Origin: Porodaedalea pini
Taxonomy: Eukaryota > Basidiomycota > Agaricomycetes > Hymenochaetales > Hymenochaetaceae
Assembly: GCA_002794775.1 (NCBI GenBank)
Contig: NBAY01000025.1
Coordinates: forward strand, 372,001 to 436,000
Direction of reading: 5' to 3'
Length of the DNA stretch: 64,000 nucleotides
Part shown: one piece after another, positions 53,851-64,000 of the stretch
How positions within the stretch are numbered: the stretch's first letter is position 1
Layout: the number at the start of each line of letters is the position of its first letter
Translations under genes and position numbers: made by a program
Notes under the pieces: generated by a model
The model's input: the letters and a program-made list of their open reading frames with translations, nothing else
The model's database searches: none
What the model was told of the DNA's origin: nothing

Positions 53851-56800
53851 TCACTTTCTGCGTTGTAAGGAGAACTGTTGTTCAGCATTTTCTAGGCAAG
53901 ATAACTCACCATCCTTAGAGGAGATATCCCCGTCGGTCACAAGCGTATCTTCCGAGCCGGTGCGGTCAGATGTCTCGGAACCGCCCTGCTCCTTTGCCTT
54001 ATCGACAATAAATCCGGCCAGTTCCGCCAGCGAGAGAGAGTCCTCGCCGAGGAAGGTCATCGGAAGGTCAACTTCGTACTTCTCAGACACATCTGCGCGT
54101 AGCTGGGTGAAAGAGATGGAGTCGATGCTAAGTGAAAGCATAGGTGTCGACGAGTCTAATGATATTGAAGCAGTCAGAGTCTGTGACAGAAAACATTACA
54201 GCTATTGCTCACCAAGGTTTTCGACGTCCGACGGAGTAAGCCCAAGTATAATTTTAAGACTACCGGTCACGAATTTCTCGACGGCCGGAACAGCAATCTT
54301 CACGGAACGCTTCGTCGAACTCGCAGGGCTGGCTTTCGGTGCAGATTTCGCGGTTTCCTCAGGCGCGGCAGAGTTTATAACGGATCCAAAGTATGGGTCC
54401 GAGGAGTACAATCCCTTTCCGCGCAGGAGACCAAAGCGCGTCTTGGCGAGTACTGGTACCACAGGAAGCTGCGCGTCTTCGAGTGCTGTCAGAAGGAGTG
54501 GAATACCCTGCTCGTATGACATGGCTGGAACAGCAGCCACGTCGAGTATGAGCTCATCAGAGGTGTGTTGAGACTCCCATATGCCTAGCTGAATCAAGTA
54601 AGATTTGCTTCCCGATGCGTGAGCGATAGCTGGCGAGTCCATCCATGAACGCGTCTCCAGCGACGACCGATAGCTGACCAGGCTTTCCCAGAGGAACGCT
54701 ATGCATTAAAGTGTCAACAGAAGTCTGGAGAAATGAAAACAAACCTTACCTAGTGCTGCTTAGCATGACGAAGCGTTCGACGTTAATATTTAGTTCCTTG
54801 CACGCAAGATGCACGTTCCAGACACCGAGGGCTCTAGATTTCGGAACAGAGATAAACTCTTGTTGTATGGTCGAAGTTATATACGAGTTCTTGACGATCC
54901 CAGTGGTGTATACGATGGAATGGACAGGTCCGTATTCGCTATTGATCTTCCCCAGCGTATCACGGACTGCAGTGTATGACGTGACTTCAGCCTGTACGTA
55001 GTCAAGCTCGACTCCGTCAACTTCCAAGTTGATAAGCGTGGACGCGACCATTGAGATACTTCAGATTATGATTCATCATTTGAGGTGGACGGACATACCT
55101 CAATATCGCCCCTATTCTTCTTGTCTACGAAAATGATATTCGACCACCCATGTCTCTCCACCATCTGCTTCGCGAGCGCAATACCAAGGTCACCCATGCC
55201 TACAATAACAGCGCAACCTCTCTTTTTTCCGGACGAGTCCTTCGGCATTGGCGCTCAGAAACCATCTTCAACCAGTCGAGACTCCAGACGAAGCAGCTGA
55301 CGGTCAGATGATAGTCGGAACGCGATGGGAGATGATTTGCGACCAGATGCGCTTGCTAGCTCGTGAAGTAAGAGAACGCATGCTTCACTCGGGGACATCC
55401 CGTGAGGCAGGTCGAGGGCGGAGACGGAATGCGATGTTGTCTCCTGGCGCAGAACACGGACCATCCCTTGGCAAAGGCTTCCCAAAAGACAACCCGGTGA
55501 TGGGGTCGAACTTAACAGCGAGATCGCAAGTGATGGGTCTAAGTCGTTTGGAAGAATCTGAAGCGAGTTTTGTGTGAGGACAATCGCAGAAATGATCTTT
55601 TGCGAGGTAAGATGAGGCACGATTGCCTTGTTGAAGTTAAGAGCTTCTGACGAAGAAGAAATGATATTTGCTTCAGCTACTTGCTCGCCGTCAAGAGGTG
55701 TCGCGTCAAAGACGATGCAGTAAGAACCACTCTGCGATTTCAAAAACGCGCCGAGATCGTTGACCACAAGCATCTTCAACGAACTCGATTTTGCGTGGAC
55801 AGCCAGTGCCTCCTGAAAATGACCTTACCCAATGTAGACCAGCTCAGAGGCCGAAGGGAAGGTAGGTGCGCCAGAGTCAAGCGTCTTCTGCGACCACGTC
55901 GTCCTCATAAGGGGAAGACCGCCCTTTGGAGGAAGCGGACGGGCGACAACGGGCATAGAAGAAGGAATCCAGGAGACGGGGTAGTCTGTGCATGACGCGA
56001 GGAGTTCCCAAGAGTCCAAACGAACCTTAAGCTCCGCTGTCATTTTCTTCGAGTTTGGCGAGACCTTTATAGGGAGGCGGTAGGTACACACGATGTGTTC
56101 GGGGAATGAATTAGTGTGAATAGTCAGGCCGTTGACGGCAGATGGCAGGAATGCGCCACTGGAGCGCAATTCGGGAGGTCCTTCAGGCGCGATGGCGCCA
56201 AACATGTGCAGTATCGCGTCCATCTTGCGGACGAAGTCGTGCTGGGAATTTCCAGACGACAGAACATTGATCATTCCAACAGCTTGGCCTGCGTACACAC
56301 CAATCGATTGAGTGCATTGGAAGTTCGGTCCGAATCGAACGAGATTGTCGACGAATTTTTCTCGTGTGTCGCTTCTTTGCTCAGGGTCTGGTTCGGTTGT
56401 CCGTGCACAGAGAATGCAGATGAAGGCGAGGAGGCGGGAAGCAGATTGCCAGAGCAAATCGCTCCCTTCTCAATACCACCCTGTAAGTGAACACAGGTGA
56501 ATGCACTGTCACGAATCTCCAACTTCAATGTTTCTTGACCCGGGTTTTCAAGGATTAGAGGCTTAAGGAAGCGCATGTCGACCACAACCGGGGTTAAACG
56601 GGCCTTTCTCGCCTCGAGGGACACGAACATGGCAAGTGCGGCTGCAGGGATGATGGGAACACCATCGACTGTGTGGTCCTTCTCGAGTAGCAGTCCGAGC
56701 TCCTTGCCTATTTCCGAAGTTGCTGTGTACACATCGCTTCGCTGCGTGCCTTTGATCTTGGTCATCCGAGATGCGACGATTGATGGGCAATGGCGCTGTC

Positions 56801-57600
56801 TCTGCCACGGGTACGTTGGGATGGAAATCTTCTGGGCGCGGAGACGCCGCCCAGCGAAGACCTGTTTGAAATCTGGCGTAACACCCAAAGTATAAAGCGT
56901 CGCCAAGGTTTGCATGAATGGGTTCAGCGTGTTTGTAGTAGGCCTGTCGCACAACGAAGTGATGGAGGGAGGCTTAGAGATGCGAGAGCTTGCATCTTTC
57001 AGCAAGTGAGAGAAGACATTCTGCGGGCCAACATCGATAACCGCATTGACATTTCCTTCACATTGCGCGAGCGGAATCTGCGAAACGCACAGGTTGCCGA
57101 GCCTGCTTGACCTGTAGTATACTTTTAGAATCAAACGCATAGAACTTAAAAGAGATCTTACCCAATAATTAGCATCAAGAATTTCGCCGTTCTTCAATGC
57201 TCGACCTTCGACGCTTGAGAAGTAGGGAACAGTCGGCCGATTGATTTCGTCTCCGTCGCGCTCTTGATGCTCGCGTATTGGGCCTAGGGAGGGCTCGATG
57301 CAATGGCTATGGAAGCCTAAAAGGAAAAGGAATCAAAACTCGGGCTCTGCGCAGACTTACAAAGAGTAGGGCATACCTTGATTTACCGATAGCACAGTCC
57401 CCTTAATTGATTTCTTCGCGAGATCATCCACAAGCTTCCGGAAAGCCTGCTCGCCTCCAGAGACAACGTATTGCGTGTCCGAATTGTATGCTGCGATAGT
57501 AACGACCTCGGATAATCCCAGAGCAGCAATACGCTTATTAATCGGCTCCGGGTGACGGCTTCGACGGAGGGTTCGTCAGTGGATGGTATAATCACAAATG
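53851..57600 (-). pseudogene. Polyketide synthase C-terminal part: AT (C-half), DH, KR, ACP
   Basis: From 57600 downward: INKRIAALGLSEVVTIAAYN and TQYVVSGGEQAFRKLVDDLA (acyltransferase C-half), LKNGEILDANYWVRSLLS, FAGRRLRAQKISIPTYPWQR (linker), DH with the H-x3-G-x4-P motif DHTVDGVPIIPAAALAMF (about 56680), DAILHMFGAIAPEGPP, the KR Rossmann motif CAVIVGMGDLGIALAKQMVE (about 55210), RFVMLSST, then QLSVVAGDAFMDGLASYRS, where the KR Tyr (usual N-Y-V-A-G-N) is Val (54667-54665). The ACP is SLSIDSISFTQLRADVSEKY with the phosphopantetheine Ser, and the stop is at 53851. No ER or thioesterase domain is seen. The KS and the AT N-half are absent here but present as separate pieces at 50.6-51.9 and 39.9-40.2 kb. 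Confidence 0.85.
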
Positions 57601-57769
57601 GTCCTAGCAGTCATTCCCCATGTGTTCGAGCACCTGCGTCTTGTGCACAAGCGCGTTCCAGAAAGTGCTTGCAGAATTCACTTTGCCCGGGAGGCAGAAG
57701 GCCTGCCGACGATGACAACCTCGTTATTGTCATCTCGAAACAAATGAACACGAGGAGAGAGGGTCGAGG

Positions 57770-58566
57770 TCAAAAGAGACGACGGATTGAGCTTGTCGAA
57801 TATGACGCATGAGAGTGCGGGGAGATCGACACGTTGTGACACGCACTCATCGGAAGATAGACCCCGGCTTCAACGTCCCAGCTACACACTGTTGCGTCCA
57901 GCAACGCACTATACGTCCGCATTCCACTTGTGAGTGAGAGGAGTGCGGTCATCACGCGTGAAGTAAGGCTCTTGAGAACTGCCAACGGTGCTTTTCGCCT
58001 CGGCCCAGACGTGTCGTCATCCGTCGCGAGACATCTCCATTTCCGACTATTAGCTTCATCGACAGAAGGGACAATGACTTCATCCGAGGATGGAACTTGC
58101 GTATCCCAAAAGGCCGACGAGGTTGTCCCATCCAGCATGAGGAAATGGGTGCCTCTCGAGGAGACAGCTATGAATGAGAGGGGAGCGGTGTGCAGATGAA
58201 GAGATGCTAGCGCCTTGCTTGTTTTCGTCTCGACGTTGTAAGAGGTAAGACGCGAAGATGCGTCATGGATACGCTGGCCAATGTCAGGTCACTGCCGTCT
58301 CCTGAGCTTTCACTTGCTGATGGGACGACGCAGACAGAGGTCACAGGTGCCTTGTGACCCAAAATCAGATGGATGAGTGCTTGAGACGAATCAAATGTGC
58401 GCAGTAGGCCATCGTAGCTTGCCGTCACAAAGTGTCCCTGTATCCCACATGAGACGTCCAAGACCCAGTTGTCATGTGAAATTCCTGCGGCGCGCGTCGG
58501 TGGGAGGAGCAACTCGACGTATTCAGTCTCCAAGTGTCTCTTCCTGTCATTCGAGCTCGTTGTCAA
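57770..58566 (-). pseudogene. YTM1 (WDR12) WD40 ribosome-biogenesis protein fragment
   Basis: TEYVELLLPPTRAAGISHDN, GHFVTASYDGLLRTFDSSQA and HKAPVTSVCVVPSASESS are WD40 repeats close to fungal YTM1. A frame change near 58270 leads to YNVETKTSKALASLHLHTAP, SSAFWDTQVPSSDEV, GPRRKAPLAVLKSLT and DATVCSWDVEAGVYLP. The N-terminal ubiquitin-like domain and the last blades are missing. Sequence between 57770 and 57600 holds further coding-like fragments I cannot place. Confidence 0.72.
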
Positions 58567-59380
58567 AGCATTAGCTTTGTAAAAGCGTTGTTCAAAAACA
58601 ACTACTCACCATCCCTATCCCACTCACTTCACATCACTCCTGCAGCGATCCTCTCAAAAGTTCGCCCGTCTATCTCAGGATGAAATCGGATGGAACTGGC
58701 TGCGAGAGCGCGAGTGCCTTGTTGACGAGTTGCGATAACTGGTAACGTTTCTACGGTGCTGGGATTATGAATTTCTACGCCGGGAGAGGATATTGCATGT
58801 GAGTCGTGAAGAGCACAGGAACAGTGTGTGTTGACGTAGCCATGGTGAACTCTGCAGAGTGTCAAGCAAGTGAAGTCGAGGTTGTCGGAAATGTGCGAAA
58901 AAACATGTGACTGTCAAAGGACTCGAAAACGTAATACGCCCCCCGTGCACTTTGTAACTGGCTGTAACTCAAGAACGGCTGGGCGCATCGCAGTGATATG
59001 GTGCCCATCGAAAGCTATTGATGAGTAGAGTACAGGAAAAATGAGGGTGTATAGAAATTCGTCCTAATTAGGAAATTACGAGCAGAACACTCTTGAGCAA
59101 CACCGCCCAGGTCACCAACTTGTGATGAGACAACCACAGCATGTACAGCCATAGTAAGACATGATCTGGAGAGGTTATGATGCTGAGAATGAGGGAGAAA
59201 TAATGAACTGTTACCACATATAGTGATTCGCCTGCGAGAGAGTGCTGAAGGAATGGCAGGCTTGTGCAACTGCCGCCTGGCCGCCCAAGTCTAATTTTGG
59301 CTCCTGAGGTGACGCATACATTTAAATTAGATAAAAGAGAGTTATATTATACCATATATGTATTTGTAATTCCCCCAAAA
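58567..59380. other. Intergenic stretch
   Basis: No supported gene or RNA; only short open frames without recognisable motifs. Confidence 0.5.
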
Positions 59381-59691
59381 TCAATAGTTGTAATACTATA
59401 ATACTAACAATGCAGGGGCAGGACGTTGTGAGATCACGTGATGTAAAGACCCGCGCGCGTCGATGTCATGACCCGCGCGCGCGGGTCTTGACATCGGGAT
59501 GCAAATCCCGTGCACAGAGCGTCGATCGCACACAACTTTATAAATTGCTTCCAGTAAAGAAATTACAGTATATTGTGTGCAATGTCCATGTAATTCAATG
59601 TAAACTAGATATACATGTATTGATATATACCGAGTGAGGAAGAGAATGGAAAGTTAAAAGAAAAGAAAAACAACAGTAAGAAAACCACGAG
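59381..59691 (+). repeat. Left direct repeat flanking the recombinase gene
   Basis: About 310 bp from TCAATAGTTGTAAT to CAACAGTAAGAAA, matching 63593-63854 in the same orientation. The match is interrupted at the palindromic core, where this copy has an additional half-site (about 59440-59459). Shared strings include GATCGCACACAACTT, TAAACTAGATATACATGTAT and GAGTGAGGAAGAGAATG. Confidence 0.9.
59462..59495. repeat. 34-bp palindrome (one mismatch) in the left repeat
   Basis: Left arm GATGTCATGACCC, centre GCGCGCGC, right arm GGGTCTTGACATC. One arm position departs from perfect symmetry. An extra half-site GATGTAAAGACCC precedes it at 59440-59452. Confidence 0.85.
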
Positions 59692-59859
59692 AGTAATGAG
59701 GCAGCATGTCCAGCAGTAGGACGACCAAGGCGATCCCTCACACGGCACTGGCTTTATAAATCCAGCAAACAGATAGAAAGTTCACCCACAACAATTTCAT
59801 ATGAAATAAGAGCTAAAATATTCTAAGAGATCTATTGATTCCTCTCCTTTCCCTTGTTC

Positions 59860-62800
59860 TTATCCTCCTCCCTCTGTGCCCTTTCCCTCCGTGTTCCTTC
59901 CCCTCCCCCCTTCTGCCATTCCTTGTGGAAAAAACCTTCTGAGTGTCTCTGTAAGTACTTCACCGATCATATCCTTTAGCATGTTGACGTCAGTACTAGA
60001 GCTCTGGGCTGGCTGCGTGCTTCCCAAGTCAGCAGTTGCCGGTGTGGCTACGGATGGAGGTAAGCGGTCCTCAAATGGATGCTCAACTGAGAAGGTGTCG
60101 AACACCTGTGTGTTTCCCAGCCAGAATCGCAATGGTGGTTTAGGAGGAAGATGCCCAACGCCAAGGAAGTCTTGCCAGCGTCTGGAGAACTGAGCAAAGA
60201 CAATGAGTGCATGGGTGTTCTTATAAAACAGGTTCTCCTCGGTGCGTGCATAGACGCGGTTTGCTGTATGGGAGGAGTGCCCAGCCTGCATGTCTCCTAT
60301 TTCGTCACCTCGTGCTTCATGGTCCCAGTATAGCGCAGGGATGAACTCTCGCTTCATGGCAATCGCGATATGTCGCCATGCTCTCAGTCGAAAGCCTGAG
60401 TCGAAGTACGTTTTGGTAAACCTATGCAGAATGGTGGAAATGTCTTCACTATCCAGCTTGTAATTCTTGTCCACAAAAAGGTACTCCTGGTATAGCTGAT
60501 AGACCTTGGTATCATCCTTATACAGGATGTGCGCAATTTTTGCCTGCATTGGACGGACAAGGAGAAGGTACACCTTTAAGGCGTGTGTAAGCCAGTCAGG
60601 AAGCTGGTGAGGGAGAAAGGAGTCTCTCCCTTGATTGTTTGTGGTTTTAGTGTAGTTGTATACAATCACGAGCTTCCCAAATGTATACATCAGGTTCCGA
60701 TGGCGCTCTCGGTTGCGAATGCGGACGTCCGCAGCTTCTGTTCCACGAGGAGGCTGGCCTCCGCAAATATGTATGAGGCCAATGAGGAGGCTCATAAATC
60801 TAGAGCAATCATCCATCCACTTCCCAGCCACCGGCCTATTCAGCTCAGGACCATCATCTGTAAGATACCCCAACTTCGTTTGGGTATCATTGATAACTGT
60901 TTTGAGAAGGATATCCTCCTCGACGCACTTCGCATCATCAACAAATGAGCTATTGAAGTCCCGACTGGTCATGTTATCCTCATACTTTGGTGGCACGTTC
61001 ACTGGGATCTGACGATGGAAACACACCTTGGATAGCTGCTGAGTCAGATCCTCACGTGCCTTCTTCAGGCCAGTGCGCATAGTCGGGATGCAGAGAAGCT
61101 GGCCCTCATATGCAATGGAGGACATATCTTCAGACCATGCTATCTGAGCATAGTTAGGAGTGGAGTGGGCGATTGAGGAAGCATATGAGTCCAGACGGCT
61201 CACCATCGAAAACGATGATGTGAGAAGAAGGTTGAGATAGAGCGCCGCATATTTTGTGGCGACTCCCCGAAACTGGACCACATCGTCTGGACGGCTGCAC
61301 TCCATCTCGGTCTGTGCAAATAGGACAGAGCGGAATGCATACTTGAGCTGTGCAAGGTAGGGTGTGATGGCGAGGGGCGTCGAGTACCCTGTTTCCTCTT
61401 TAAGAGCAAAGCCTGCGAGGAATGTGTATATGGGACAGTTGAACCTGTCCCTCAGTAGCTCAGCCTCTGGCTTGGTAAACAGCGAAAAGAGCAAAGCATG
61501 CAGGTTCTCTTTTGTGCTTTCTTCCATTAGCTTCTCTGCCAGATCCTTCTCCCTATCTGTCAGAGGTATCACGAAGTCTCCATTCGCGCTTTCCTTAGAC
61601 AGGCTGCGTATGACGGCAGCAGTGAACCGTGCGGTGAAGCCTACATAGTTCCTAAAGGAGCCTTCATCCAATGCTGGTTTCCATGGATGGTTTGGGATCC
61701 TGCACTCCTATCAGGATTCCGTCCTCTCTCTCTCATGCAACGAAAAAATAATTGCTGCTTACGGAGGATAGTTCAGGAAGACCCACAGCGTCTGAGGATC
61801 CTTTGCCTGTGCCACTTTCCGGTTGTTAAGAAAGTAGTCCTCTGTGAGTTTCCAGAGTCCATGGAGTGAATTGTCCTTATCTCCCACAGAAGCCACGAGC
61901 TTCTTCACCTGCCGCTTCTTTGCGTCATCCAGATACCATTCGCGCATCTTTGTCTCCCAGCCTGTAAAGTGAAGAAGGGGTGGTGTAGAACGGGAGTCCG
62001 TGTCGGATGGGGGAAGGATGCAGTCAGGGAGGTTCCCAAAGTACTTTGCGCAAAAGTCCTCTGCCAGATCATCTTCAGATGATGGAGGGAGCTTGACTTC
62101 CCAGTACGTCCTTGTCCGTCCAGAGTGGCGCTGTGCCATGATGGTCACTGTCTTGATTGGCTCGTCTTTTTCTTTGGTGCACTTCCTCTGGGCGCGATGC
62201 TGATTTTGGGAAGAGGTGATACCCTTGTACCCACAATACTTGCACTTTAGCACCTTGTATACTGAAAGGCCCTCGATGGCAGGAATGCAATCTGCGTAGG
62301 TAGGGGGAAGCTCATTCGCAACATCTAGGTCCCGCAATACCTCCTGCACATTGCTCTGCAGGGTCTCTAGCTTGCCTAGTGACTTAGGAAAGCGTTGATT
62401 TGGATAATGTGTTTTTACATGGTTGACAATCATCGAGGGACTCCATGACGTATTGCAACCCATGCAGATCGCAAGCTTGTGGTCGACATGTACGACGATC
62501 CCGAGACTGCGAAGAGTGTCCACCAAAATAAGTTTCGAGTCCTCGCCTGGACACTGTCCTACAGCCTTAATTAAAGGATGAGCACTTCGGGGAGGTTCCA
62601 GCTCTGTCACCTGTGCCATGTCTGTTTCCTCCACGCCAATCTGCTGCTCCACTGCTGCCACCACAGTGGTCTGCTTCCTTAGCCTTGCATGTGCTGAGGC
62701 ATCATCCACTATGAGCATTGGTGTATCATCTGATACAGTAGCCAAAGCAATTGGATCTGAGGCTGAAGAGGCCGTGACAGTGACAAGAGACTGTATGGAG

Positions 62801-63429
62801 GCCAGAGTGACCTCTGCATCGCTATCGCGCAATGTCGTGCCTTGTGGAATCACTGAAAAGCAAAAAAGTAAAGGGTAAGTCTCAATGAGCTGACCATTTA
62901 AAATAGATGAGCTGTACTTATTGCAGGGGCAGTGCATTTTGACACATGGACCTTGAATCTCGATGACTTATTCATCGAGTGTCCACAAAAGCAGGAGAGG
63001 TTATGTGCATCTGCCTTCTGCTCTGGAAGGTACTCCACTGCCGGCCGCTCCAGACGGTACCAGACTCCTACAATTATTGTTTGTTTGAGTGACAGTGCTC
63101 TGTAGACATCTCAACACGCAGGTCTTTTACCTTTGTACTCTACGTGGACCCCATGATGAAAGTCAGACTTATGGGCGCTGTACTTGTTCTTGTCAGCACA
63201 CTTCTTGGGACAGTATTGGCACGAGATCTCTTCAGCAGCACTAAAATAAATAAACAAACAGAGAGAAGGGCTTTTAGTCTCTGAGCACTTCAGAAAAAAA
63301 AAAAAAAAAAAAAAAAAGGTCCGCAGATGGGCATTCCCAATCGAGCCGCCATGAAAGAGCTTATCTATGGTCTACAAATATGGAAAATTTTGTCATCGCT
63401 TACACTTTTGTCTTCTTTACTTTCGGCAT
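59860..63429 (-). CDS. Zinc-finger / tyrosine recombinase-like protein (OrsD-like N-terminal region), intact
   Basis: Five exons with consensus splice sites: 63429-63404, 63240-63131, 63067-62918, 62852-61763 and 61699-59860. They total 3216 nt, about 1071 residues, with no internal stop. It starts MPKVKKTK; a C2H2-like finger (CQYCPKKCADKNKYSAHKSD), CFCGHSMNKSSRFKVHVSKC, then AICMGCNTSWSPSMIVNHVK and LKCKYCGYKGITSSQNQHRA resemble the DUF3505/OrsD zinc-binding region. The C-terminal half has a tyrosine-recombinase pattern: R-x-x-E box (GGQPPRGTEAADVR, Arg about 777), beta-strand Lys (YNYTKTTNNQ, about 810), box II Arg (LRAWRHIAIA, about 901), His (AGHSSHTANR, about 933) and Tyr (NRVYAR, about 942). 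The C-terminus is Gly/Arg/Glu-rich. No helicase domain, unlike some fungal relatives I recall. It is flanked by direct repeats, which suggests a mobile element. Confidence 0.82.
63294..63317 (+). repeat. Homopolymer run (24 A)
   Basis: Lies within the first intron of the recombinase gene, where on the coding strand it forms a T-rich tract upstream of the 3' splice site (63241-63242). Confidence 0.95.
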
Positions 63430-63592
63430 GCTGGTTCAGGAAGGATGTAGTAGGTGATCAAGAGGCGTCCTGGGCTAGGGACTGACATGGAGTCATCCGT
63501 CGCCATCCGTCGCCACCCCATCAATATCCGTATCCATATGTATAATTAACCACGGATTTATGAGGTATCCGTGGATAAGTTCACACGTGCAA

Positions 63593-63854
63593 TCAATAGT
63601 TGTAATGCAACAAGGTCCTTGTGAGACCACGTGATGTCAAGACCCGCGCGCGCGGGTCTTGACATCGGGACACAAATCCCGCGTGCAGAGCACTGATCGC
63701 ACACAACTTAATAAATTGCTTCCGGTAAACAATTTACAGTATATTGTATGCAATGTCCATGTAATACGATGTAAACTAGATATACATGTATTGATATATA
63801 CTGAGTGAGGAAGAGAATGAAAAGTTAAAGAAAAGGAAAACAACAGTAAGAAAT
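63593..63854 (+). repeat. Right direct repeat flanking the recombinase gene
   Basis: About 262 bp, same orientation as 59381-59691, with high similarity over the last 190 bp. It lies about 165 bp upstream of the gene's start codon, so it could include its promoter. Confidence 0.9.
63633..63666. repeat. Perfect 34-bp palindrome in the right repeat
   Basis: Left arm GATGTCAAGACCC, centre GCGCGCGC, right arm GGGTCTTGACATC: 17 bases matched by 17 with no mismatch, and symmetry stops immediately outside. The size and arms resemble a tyrosine-recombinase core site. Confidence 0.95.
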
Positions 63855-64000
63855 GGGGCATTGGAGATCAACCGCCTGTGCAGCGAGCTGTCGTGGGTCA
63901 GGCATGGGTACAAGGTCCGCGAGACGTGCGCCTAGTTTTCCGGACGTATTCTTTTCCCAGCCAACTGCAGAAGGTCGCTCCATAGATTCAGCAACGGGGC

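Noticed and set aside
63294..63317. A24 run as the poly(A) tail of a retroposed copy.
   Set aside because: It lies in an intron of a gene transcribed from the other strand, where it serves as a T-rich tract; no retroposed body or target duplication next to it.
59381..63854. Calling the two flanking repeats LTRs of a retroelement.
   Set aside because: No reverse transcriptase, primer-binding site, polypurine tract or TG...CA ends; the gene between encodes a recombinase-like protein with introns.

Overview
The window reads as nuclear DNA of a filamentous basidiomycete, most likely an agaricomycete. Genes are intron-dense with short (about 45-70 bp) GT-AG introns. Recognisable proteins look basidiomycete-like: UMTA/LaeA-type methyltransferases, a polyketide synthase, GMC oxidoreductase, an OrsD-like zinc-finger/tyrosine-recombinase gene and a chromodomain Ty3/Gypsy element. 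No rRNA, tRNA or CRISPR was seen.

Most of the window is not ordinary gene space. It is a mosaic of broken pieces of conserved genes, many joined end to end on one strand. From left to right: a Tup1-like N-terminus fused to a methyltransferase (0.5-2.9 kb, -); a decayed BUR1/CDK9-like kinase (2.9-5.5 kb, +); the last exon of a Ser-rich gene (-) split by a young 6.25-kb Ty3/Gypsy element (6334-12583); a class III aminotransferase pseudogene (15.0-20.6 kb, +) split by a segment with 18-bp inverted ends that carries a foldback repeat plus eIF4G and prolyl-tRNA synthetase fragments; two poorly recognised minus-strand genes (21-26.8 kb); a same-strand chain BTB - RPB1 - NOT1 - TGS1 (27.0-35.55 kb); a reverse-transcriptase-like remnant (36.2-37.1 kb); an ERMP1 C-terminus; a polyketide synthase AT piece joined to a GMC oxidoreductase tail; a second RPB1 fragment joined to the 3' end of a poly(A)-binding protein gene (43.2-44.9 kb); a nearly complete methyltransferase (45.6-47.2 kb); pieces of ISWI, VPS16 and ribosomal protein P1 (47.3-49.6 kb); and PKS KS, MFS transporter, PKS AT-DH-KR-ACP and YTM1 pieces (50.6-58.6 kb).

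The best intact gene lies at the right end. A five-exon, about 1071-residue gene (63429-59860, -) combines N-terminal zinc fingers with a tyrosine recombinase-like domain that keeps a full R-K-R-H-Y set. It sits between two 260-310 bp direct repeats, each carrying a 34-bp palindrome. This is the strongest candidate for a little-described mobile system here.

The Gypsy element is also informative. It has a 5-bp target duplication, LTRs differing at one base in 413, an 11-nt primer-binding site complementary to the expected start of its own transcript (Tf1-like self-priming), a canonical -1 slippery heptamer with a stem-loop between gag and pol, and one TGA inside pol. CGA-to-TGA stops recur in several pseudogenes, which suggests deamination of methylated CpG or a related mutational process.

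All family assignments are by eye. Exon boundaries in pseudogenes are approximate.
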